Shown here piece after piece: positions 1 to 4,582 of a DNA stretch of 5,318 nt. Below the pieces are notes generated by a model. The model was not told where the DNA came from. It worked only from the letters and a program-made list of their open reading frames with translations, and did not search any database. The stretch spans positions 1-5,318 of the forward strand of contig CALAGB010000339.1 of NCBI GenBank assembly GCA_937891245.1, written 5' to 3'. The position numbers and the translations under genes are program-made. Within the stretch, counting starts at the first letter, position 1. The number at the start of each line of letters is the position of its first letter. Source of the DNA: an uncultured Thermomicrobiales bacterium. GTDB lineage: Bacteria > Chloroflexota > Chloroflexia > Thermomicrobiales > Thermomicrobiaceae.

Positions 1-329
1 TGCTCTCCGGTTCGTTGCCACAAATCATCGTGCCAATGGCGGCCGCGCTCGGCGTTGAGCATGTCATCTGCAGTACGCTGGAAGAGCGGGCAAGCCGCTT
101 TACCGGACGGCTGGTCGGTCCCCATCCGTATGGCGGCGGAAAGGCGTTGCTGATCCAACGTTTCGCGGCGGATCTGAAAATCGAGCTGCAGCGATCATTC
201 TGCTACGCCGATCATCATTCAGACGAACCGGTGCTCAGCCTCTTCGGGCACCCGGTTTGTATCAACCCGAACGAGCGTCTGCGCCTGATCGCGCAGCGTC
301 TCGGCTGGCCCATCGAAGAATTTCGCTGA
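1..329 (+). CDS. HAD-IB family phosphatase (SerB/PgpC-like), C-terminal part
   Basis: The 5' end lies outside the window; the first complete codon is at position 3 and the gene ends with TGA at 327-329. About 108 residues are visible. HAD motif II is in LSGS at the left edge. The motif III Lys is in GGGK (codon 141-143). Motif IV is YADHHSDEPVL, with the two Mg-binding Asp in DxxxD spacing (codons 210-212 and 222-224). The ending, with VCINPNERLR followed by a GWPI segment, is typical of HAD-IB phosphatases related to phosphoserine phosphatase and phosphatidylglycerophosphatase C. Motif I (DxDxT nucleophile) and the cap domain are not in the window, so the substrate cannot be told. A lipid acyltransferase follows on the same strand after 17-47 bp, which makes a phospholipid-type substrate a reasonable guess but no more. 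An internal TTG at 15 is not a real start, because conserved family sequence continues upstream of it. Confidence 0.88.
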   Translation, partial: LSGSLPQIIVPMAAALGVEHVICSTLEERASRFTGRLVGPHPYGGGKALLIQRFAADLKIELQRSFCYADHHSDEPVLSLFGHPVCINPNERLRLIAQRLGWPIEEFR

Positions 330-376
330 GCGCTGGGTTTAGGGCAGTGGCGAAGAGCAAACGGCGTTCAAGCGGC

Positions 377-1351
377 ATGCCTGATCTGAAATCGCGCGCC
401 GCCTATTACCTCGCCTCGGCGTTGGGCCGGTTCAGCACCCTCTTTCCGATCGGTCTCGGCTACTGGCTGAGTGATCGAGGTGGTGACCTCGTGTGGGCGC
501 TCGTGCCCGGCTACCGGGCGAACGTGCGGGCCAATCTCTCGCGTGCCACGGGGCGACCGGAAAACAGCCGCGAGGTGCGGCGTCTGTCGCGCAAGGTCTT
601 CCAGTACAGCGCGCGCAATTTCTTCGACCTGATGCGCGTCGCGTTGCTGTCCGATGACGAATTGCGTGCGGCCGTTTATGGCTCGAAGGAGAGCTGGGGA
701 CGGCTCGAAGCGGCGCGACAAGCGGGCAAGGGCGGCATCATCGCGAGCGCACATTTCGGTGCATTCGACTACACCGGCCAGTCGATCTTTATTCATGGCT
801 ACCCGATCATCTCGCTAACGACGCGCACGGTTTCGCCGTTCATCTATCGGGTCGTCACGTTGCTCCGCAAGAGCCACGGATTGACGATCGAGGAAGCGAC
901 GCCGGCCGGGGTACGACGAATGATCGGAGCGATTCGGCGTGGTGAGTTCGCCGGGTTGATCACCGATCGCGACTTTTTCCAGAACGGCGTCGAGGTCGAA
1001 TTCTTCGGCGAGAAGACAACGCTCCCGTCCGGGCCGGCTCGCATCGCGCGCGACAGCGGTGCCCCGATTTTGGCCGTCTTCACCAAACGGCTATCAAAGG
1101 GCTATATTCTGACGGTGGAAGAGCCGTTTTACGTCGAGCGGAGCGATGACGCGCGCCGTGATATCCGCGAAGCGATGCAGAAAATCGTCGCCATTTTTGA
1201 GCGCCAGATCCGCGAGAACCCCGAGCAGTGGGTGATGTTTCAGCGTGTCTGGCCCGCGACCGGCAGCCCATCACCTGCGCCCGTCGATCGCCCGTCCGAG
1301 TCGGTGGTCGCGCCGTTCAGCGAGAGTCCGTCCGGCGCTAGCGATAATTGA
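377..1351 (+). CDS. LpxL/HtrB-type lysophospholipid acyltransferase family protein
   Basis: This is a 324-residue membrane-associated acyltransferase (with the ATG at 377), in the family of lipid A lauroyl/myristoyl transferases and mycobacterial PatA-type phosphatidylinositol-mannoside acyltransferases. It would move an acyl chain from an acyl-thioester to a glycolipid or lysolipid at the inner face of the membrane. The catalytic HX4D motif is HFGAFD (His126, Asp131). Downstream, the family block GLITDRDFF, then FFGEKTTLPSGPARIA, and the closing WVMFQRVWP are all present. The last ~30 residues are a Pro/Ser-rich tail without family similarity. Start choice: ATG 377 puts the family N-terminus (RAAYYLASALG) near residue 7. 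A GTG at 347 with AGGG just before it is the alternative, while a TTG at 257 would run 73 bp into the preceding gene and is unlikely. The gene probably forms an operon with the upstream phosphatase. Its 3' end overlaps the yajQ end by 14 bp. The acceptor lipid is unknown; a lipid A substrate is doubtful if this is a Chloroflexota genome. Confidence 0.9.
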   Translation: MPDLKSRAAYYLASALGRFSTLFPIGLGYWLSDRGGDLVWALVPGYRANVRANLSRATGRPENSREVRRLSRKVFQYSARNFFDLMRVALLSDDELRAAVYGSKESWGRLEAARQAGKGGIIASAHFGAFDYTGQSIFIHGYPIISLTTRTVSPFIYRVVTLLRKSHGLTIEEATPAGVRRMIGAIRRGEFAGLITDRDFFQNGVEVEFFGEKTTLPSGPARIARDSGAPILAVFTKRLSKGYILTVEEPFYVERSDDARRDIREAMQKIVAIFERQIRENPEQWVMFQRVWPATGSPSPAPVDRPSESVVAPFSESPSGASDN

Positions 1352-1829
1352 CGAACTGCAGCGCAACATCGAGTTCTTTCCCCTTGAGCGACTGGATAAC
1401 GGCCTGCAGATCATCTTTGTTCTTGGCTGAGACGCGAATCGCATCGCCCTGGATCTGCGGCGTCACCTTCTTGTAATCGCTGCGTATCTCCTTCACCAAC
1501 TGCTTGGCAAGCGTCTCCGGAATGCCGCGTCGCAGTTTGACGACCTGGCGCACCCGGCCGCCGCTTGCGTCCTCAACTGGTTGATAGTCGAGTATCTTGA
1601 GCGAAAGTCCACGCCGGATGACGCGCGTATCGAGAATATCGGTGACTGAGCTGAGCGTGAACTCGTCGGCAGTCGCGATGACGATCTGATCCTTCTCCTG
1701 TGTCATTTCCGTCTTCGAATCCTTCAGATCGTAGCGTGTGGTGATTTCTCGCATCGCCTGATCGATGGCGTTGCGCAACTCCTGCTGATCGAAATCCGAA
1801 ACGACATCAAATGAAAACGTAGCGGCCAT
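1338..1829 (-). CDS. yajQ: YajQ family nucleotide-binding protein
   Basis: A 163-residue cytosolic protein of the YajQ family, the same length as the E. coli member as I recall it. The family has two ferredoxin-like domains; members bind nucleotides or RNA, and some act as cyclic-di-GMP effectors that modulate transcription factors. Hallmarks seen here are the N-terminus MAATFSFDVVSDFD, then RNAIDQAMREITTRYD, the central RRGLSLKILDYQPVE, and near the end TPQIQGDAIRVSAKNKDDLQAV with QFVNYR at the C-terminus. Start choice: ATG at 1829 has a strong Shine-Dalgarno sequence (AAGGAG, 1838-1843) 8 nt upstream. The in-frame ATG at 1847 would place this site inside the coding sequence and adds six residues absent from the family. 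The gene is convergent with the acyltransferase (14-bp overlap) and divergent from the PgA-hydrolase-like gene, so it is probably transcribed alone. c-di-GMP binding cannot be judged from the sequence. Confidence 0.96.
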   Translation of the reverse strand: MAATFSFDVVSDFDQQELRNAIDQAMREITTRYDLKDSKTEMTQEKDQIVIATADEFTLSSVTDILDTRVIRRGLSLKILDYQPVEDASGGRVRQVVKLRRGIPETLAKQLVKEIRSDYKKVTPQIQGDAIRVSAKNKDDLQAVIQSLKGKELDVALQFVNYR

Positions 1830-1856
1830 TCCGTGGGCTCCTTCCATTCAGTTCCT

Positions 1857-1891
1857 GACCAAGTATGATAGAGAGGCAACCTGCCGAACAA
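1857..1891 (-). promoter_or_regulatory. Candidate yajQ promoter (weak)
   Basis: On the minus strand, TATCAT (1865-1870) matches the -10 consensus at 5 of 6 positions. It would place the transcription start about 28 nt upstream of the yajQ ATG. The best -35, TTGTTC (1886-1891), is separated by only 15 nt, which is short. On the plus strand the nearly coincident TATGAT (1864-1869) could serve as a -10 for the divergent gene, but I see no good -35 for it. This is motif matching only, in a genome whose sigma preferences are unknown. Confidence 0.3.
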
Positions 1892-1932
1892 CTTGCCGCG
1901 TTTGGCGGACGTTCGTCAGACGTGGAGGCGCT

Positions 1933-2574
1933 GTGCGCGATTCGTACCGTGATATCCCGCAATTGATGCGTGCCGAGGCTCCATTCGTGACGATTCGATA
2001 CGACCTCTCCCAGCGCAGCGATATCGCCGTGATCGCGCCTCATGCCGGCCTGATTGAACCATTCACGGGAGAGTTGGCCGAAGCGATCGCCGGTCGTGAG
2101 CATCGGTTCTACTGTTTTGCCGGTCGCGCAAATCAGGACAACCGGCGCCTGCATATCACGTCGACCCACTTTTCCGAGCCGGCGCTAACACGCGTCTTGC
2201 TCGGCGCCTCGGTCGCGGTGACAATACATGGATGTCGCCAGCCGCTGGCGCCGGTGACACATCTTGGCGGCAACAACGTTCGCCTGCGGAATCGTCTTGA
2301 TCGCGCCTTGCGTCACGCCGGCTTCGAGGTCGATCGGGCGCAGCCGCCGCTCGCCGGTCGCCATCCCCATAATCTCGTGAACCGGACAATCCAGGGCGGG
2401 GTCCAACTCGAGATTTCACGCGTGCAGCGCCGTGAACTTGGTGAGGCGTATCGACGGGTCGACCAGCACGAACCCGACTGTTCCTGCTGCTTTTGTCGCT
2501 ACGTGGCGGCAGTACGGAGTGCCTTGGACGCGTATTGCTGTACGACGCGCGCACATCATTACCGGAATCGCTGA
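1933..2574 (+). CDS. Poly-gamma-glutamate hydrolase family protein (YjqB/PghP type)
   Basis: A 213-residue protein of the phage PghP/YjqB family, zinc-dependent hydrolases with a carboxypeptidase-A-like fold that cleave poly-gamma-glutamate. Family blocks are in order: IAVIAPHAGLIEP (residues 31-43), HITSTHFSEP (74-83), VTIHGC (96-101), NLVNR (147-151) and GGVQLEISR (155-163). His37 and Glu42, five residues apart, and His99 match the spacing I recall for the PghP zinc ligands (His40, Glu45, His103). Glu160 in GVQLE is the likely catalytic acid/base. The start is GTG with GGAGG at 1924-1928, four bases upstream. No signal peptide is visible. The C-terminus is odd: CSCCFC at 183-188 and CC at 202-203. 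The gene is divergent from yajQ and convergent with the NfeD gene (10-bp gap). The minus strand here has only short, compositionally biased ORFs in several frames, so the plus strand is coding. Activity on poly-gamma-glutamate itself is inferred from the family; cellular homologues may have another substrate. Confidence 0.88.
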   Translation: MRDSYRDIPQLMRAEAPFVTIRYDLSQRSDIAVIAPHAGLIEPFTGELAEAIAGREHRFYCFAGRANQDNRRLHITSTHFSEPALTRVLLGASVAVTIHGCRQPLAPVTHLGGNNVRLRNRLDRALRHAGFEVDRAQPPLAGRHPHNLVNRTIQGGVQLEISRVQRRELGEAYRRVDQHEPDCSCCFCRYVAAVRSALDAYCCTTRAHHYRNR

Positions 2575-2584
2575 GGCGTGGCAG

Positions 2585-4003
2585 CTACGCGCCGGTTGAC
2601 TTCCCACGGTCACTCATCTGAAGCGGTCCCGTTTCGATCATCGGCTGAAGCTCTTCTTCATATGGCATCACGTGGAGCACATTGTCGTGAATCGAGGCGA
2701 TGCGGACGCGTTCGCCTTCAGCCACATCTGGCCCGTCGCTGATCGCCGGCAATTCCTGACCGTGCAAACTAACCTGCCCCCGCGGCCGCAGCGCCTGGCT
2801 GACGACGGCATCGGTACCGACCAATGCCGCGGTGTACGGCAACAAACCCTGGGTGCGCGCACGGGCACTCAAACGCATCATGATCACCATCGCAACACAG
2901 ATGACAACGGTCGACGCTACGATCACCCACCAGGTGACCCGAACGGCCGGCACGATCGCCGAGGTTTCGCGCACCGGGCGATAGAGCGTGTAGGAACCGA
3001 CGAGGTAGAGAATGATGCCGAGTGGACCGAGCAGGGTGAATTTCGGCGTGAACAGCTCGCGAATCAGGATGAGAAAAGCAACGACCATCAGGATGACCGC
3101 GAGCCAGGAAACCGGCATGTTGCCGAACGCGACGAAGGCGGCTGCCAGACAGATGATGGCCGGTACCCCGGCGATGAGCCGCCCCGGATTGAATAACTCG
3201 ATAATCAGCAAGAGCGCGCCGAGACTGAAGAGAAGATAGGCGATGTTCGGGTCGGTGATCTGCTGCAGGATACGCGCGTGCCAGGACGATTTTTGCCAGA
3301 CGATGCGCGCGTTCTCCGATTGGATCGTCGCCGGGCCTGCCAGCGTTTGAACCTGTTGCCCATTCACCTGCGAGAGCAGCCCTTCGATATTCGGCGCGAT
3401 CGTGTCGATCAGTCCTTGCGCCCGCGCCTGGTCCGCCGTCAATTCATCATTGTTTGTGATAACGGCGGTGAGCGTAGAGACATTACGATCACGTGCGGCC
3501 GCGATGTTGGTGGCGAATTGCAAGGTTTGACTGAGATGCTGTTGTTGTTCGCCGGTCGAAGGGTTGACCCGCAAGCTTTCCGGGTTGCCGGCCCCGATCT
3601 TGGCGGCGGGTGCAACCGCCGCGATATTCCCGGCGAGTGTGATGAACAGCGCGCCGGAGAGGGCTTCGGTTTTCTGATCACCGTTGACGTAAACGATGAT
3701 CGGAACCGTCGCGGAAAGGAACGCGCGCGTAATTTCCTGTACAGCGGTCTCGGTTCCGCCGGGCGAATCGATGACGAGCAAGAGCGCCGTTGCGTGATTG
3801 TGCTCAGCCGTACGCAGCGTTTCGATGACCTTGCTCGATGTGAGCGAACTGATGACGCCGCTGACGTGGATCGCATAGATACGTGGAGTTTCGGCCGAGA
3901 CACGCGTTGGTGCGAGCGTAGCAAACAAGACGAAGAGGACCGCGCCGCAGAGGAGCCGGCGGATCTGATTGCATGCGCCTGTTTGATTGACCTTAGAAAT
4001 CAC
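2585..4003 (-). CDS. Membrane-bound ClpP-class serine protease / NfeD family protein
   Basis: A 472-residue NfeD1b-type protein with the full family architecture. The signal peptide is about residues 1-37, with cleavage likely after VSA. A ClpP/SppA-like protease domain (about 40-205) follows, with IDSPGG forming the oxyanion region. Four or five membrane helices lie at about 254-376, and a C-terminal NfeD OB-fold domain at about 391-447 contains ALRPRGQVSLHG. Relatives act with stomatin/prohibitin partners in membrane quality control. The nucleophile should be Ser116 (codon 3656-3658) in EALSGALF, where the family has AASAGTF. The Ser-Lys dyad lysine aligns by my reading with Gln155 (codon 3539-3541), and there is no Lys between GAGNP and ARDRN, so activity is doubtful. 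Start choice: GTG 4003, preceded by AGAGGT, gives a normal-length signal peptide. An ATG at 4087 (500 residues) has no visible Shine-Dalgarno and would put ~44 residues before the hydrophobic core. The gene is convergent with the PgA hydrolase gene, and no stomatin gene is in the window. Confidence 0.9.
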   Translation of the reverse strand: MISKVNQTGACNQIRRLLCGAVLFVLFATLAPTRVSAETPRIYAIHVSGVISSLTSSKVIETLRTAEHNHATALLLVIDSPGGTETAVQEITRAFLSATVPIIVYVNGDQKTEALSGALFITLAGNIAAVAPAAKIGAGNPESLRVNPSTGEQQQHLSQTLQFATNIAAARDRNVSTLTAVITNNDELTADQARAQGLIDTIAPNIEGLLSQVNGQQVQTLAGPATIQSENARIVWQKSSWHARILQQITDPNIAYLLFSLGALLLIIELFNPGRLIAGVPAIICLAAAFVAFGNMPVSWLAVILMVVAFLILIRELFTPKFTLLGPLGIILYLVGSYTLYRPVRETSAIVPAVRVTWWVIVASTVVICVAMVIMMRLSARARTQGLLPYTAALVGTDAVVSQALRPRGQVSLHGQELPAISDGPDVAEGERVRIASIHDNVLHVMPYEEELQPMIETGPLQMSDRGKSTGA

Positions 4004-4159
4004 GCCCTGCCGACCTCTTGCCTGAGACTCCGCTGATGACTTCGCGCGCGGGAGCAGTGCGTTCTCAACGTACGCTAATCCTAACATGATGGGCGTAGAC
4101 GCCGGTCGTAGCGCGGATAATGCCGTGTGACGGCTGGCGGACCGGTGACAAATGTGGTA

Positions 4160-4171
4160 CGCTGCGCAGCG
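4160..4171. repeat. 12-bp perfect palindrome upstream of the T-box leader
   Basis: CGCTGCGCAGCG is identical to its reverse complement. It lies about 45 bp upstream of T-box Stem I and just before a separate 9-bp hairpin. It could be an operator half-site pair or the base of a leader structure. No function can be assigned; in GC-rich DNA such palindromes also arise by chance. Confidence 0.4.
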
Positions 4172-4174
4172 CAG

Positions 4175-4196
4175 GTGGAGGGCTGATGCTCTCCAC
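4175..4196 (+). other. Hairpin 5' of T-box Stem I
   Basis: Positions 4175-4183 (GTGGAGGGC) pair with 4188-4196 (GCTCTCCAC) around a TGAT loop, giving nine pairs with one G-U. No U-tract follows, so it is not an intrinsic terminator. It lies in the probable 5' untranslated region of leuS, 18 nt before the T-box Stem I base, and may be an extra leader hairpin. The stretch 4004-4159 between it and the nfeD-type gene shows no gene; GATAAT at 4116-4121 resembles a -10 box but lacks a convincing -35. Confidence 0.45.
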
Positions 4197-4372
4197 GTCT
4201 TTCATAGGAGAACAGGCGACGACCGGGAGCAGTAGACCGCGAAACGCAGCGAGTTGCCGGTTGGTGCGAGGCAACGGGAGTGGTCGAACTCGCCCGTGAG
4301 CCGTGCCGGATGCGATTTGTCGCGTAAGGGCGCCGGCTAACCCCCGTTATCGGGTACCAAGCGGATAGGTTT

Positions 4373-4445
4373 GGGGCTGTAGCTCAGCTGGGAGAGCACA
4401 ACACTGGCAGTGTTGGGGTCAGGGGTTCGAGTCCCCTCAGCTCCA
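4373..4445 (+). tRNA. tRNA-Ala (anticodon GGC)
   Basis: A 73-nt canonical cloverleaf. The acceptor stem is GGGGCTG (4373-4379) with CAGCTCC (4438-4444). The D stem is GCTC/GAGC with loop AGCTGGGA. The anticodon stem is CAACA/TGTTG with loop CTGGCAG, and the anticodon GGC is at 4406-4408. The variable loop has five bases, and the T stem is AGGGG/CCCCT with loop TTCGAGT. The third pair is G3:U70, the main alanine identity element, and the discriminator is A (4445). The genome encodes CCC after the discriminator, not CCA, so CCA must be added after processing. It would read GCC and GCU codons. The gene lies inside the leuS T-box leader, between Stem I and the antiterminator, and I see no convincing promoter of its own. 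RNase P and 3' processing would therefore cut the leader in two. Confidence 0.97.
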
Positions 4446-4485
4446 CCCAATGGCCTATCAAGCAGGGTGGTACCGCGGAAGGAAG

Positions 4486-4523
4486 CCTTTCGTCCCTGAG
4501 TGGGCGAGAGGTTTTTTGTTTTT
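4486..4523 (+). terminator. T-box-controlled intrinsic terminator upstream of leuS
   Basis: The 5' arm 4486-4496 pairs with the 3' arm 4502-4511 (ten pairs, one bulged T at 4493, one G-U) around the loop TGAGT. It is followed directly by TTTTTTG and a further T5 run. The antiterminator uses CGTCCC (4491-4496) from the same arm, so binding of uncharged tRNA-Leu should abolish this hairpin and let transcription enter leuS. About 60 nt of pyrimidine-rich leader separate it from the start codon. Confidence 0.93.
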
Positions 4524-4582
4524 GGTTCTCTGTCTTCCCGTCTTTCGCTCGGCCAGCGCGGGGCGCCTCGGTGGAGGGTGTT

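Larger units (their letters stand above)
4215..4523 (+). promoter_or_regulatory. T-box riboswitch (tRNA-Leu responsive) controlling leuS, with an embedded tRNA
   Basis: This leader RNA measures tRNA-Leu charging and controls transcription into leuS. Stem I: GGC (4215-4217) pairs with GCC (4300-4302) below a kink-turn (GACGA against TGA). CGGG (4224-4227) pairs with CCCG (4293-4296). The specifier loop has AGTA (4231-4234) opposite GAACTCG, and the specifier is CTC (4289-4291), a Leu codon. GACCGC (4235-4240) pairs with GTGGTC (4280-4285). The AGCGA bulge (4248-4252) and the distal loop 4259-4269, closed by TTGCC/GGCAA, are as in classical T-boxes. Further hairpins include GCCGG/CCGGC (4305-4309/4333-4337) and CCCG-TTAT-CGGG (4343-4354). 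Stem III is GATAGG/CCTATC (4364-4369/4454-4459), and its loop contains a whole tRNA-Ala gene. The T-box AGGGTGGTACCGCG is at 4464-4477. Antiterminator pairing is AGGG 4464-4467 with CCCT 4494-4497, and GCG 4475-4477 with CGT 4491-4493. The bulge TGGT (4468-4471) fits an uncharged ACCA end. The antiterminator shares 4491-4496 with the terminator, so the two folds exclude each other. Confidence 0.95.

Noticed and set aside
257..376. Upstream extension of the acyltransferase from TTG 257
   Set aside because: It overlaps the conserved end of the HAD phosphatase in another frame and adds residues without family similarity.
1807..2169. Minus-strand ORF of 120 codons
   Set aside because: It overlaps the yajQ start and the N-terminus of the PgA hydrolase-like gene, both strongly supported; no recognisable domain.
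2576..2590. Small inverted repeat GCGT/ACGC at the convergent gene ends as a bidirectional terminator
   Set aside because: Only four pairs and no T-tract on either side.
2156..2613. Several minus-strand ORFs opposite the PgA hydrolase-like gene (2156-2554, 2185-2406, 2416-2613)
   Set aside because: Their translations are Arg/Pro-rich without family features and none covers the region alone, while the plus strand encodes all PghP/YjqB motifs in one frame with a good ribosome binding site.
3278..4036. Plus-strand ORF of 252 codons opposite the NfeD-type gene
   Set aside because: Arg/Asp-rich antisense translation typical of a GC-rich shadow; the minus strand encodes signal peptide, protease, membrane and OB domains.
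4004..4087. Longer start of the NfeD-type gene at ATG 4087
   Set aside because: No Shine-Dalgarno sequence and an overly long region before the signal-peptide core; kept only as an alternative to GTG 4003.
4373..4445. Idea that the tRNA-shaped element is only a structural mimic of the riboswitch
   Set aside because: All invariant tRNA features, a normal anticodon loop and the G3:U70 alanine identity pair are present, as expected of a working tRNA gene.
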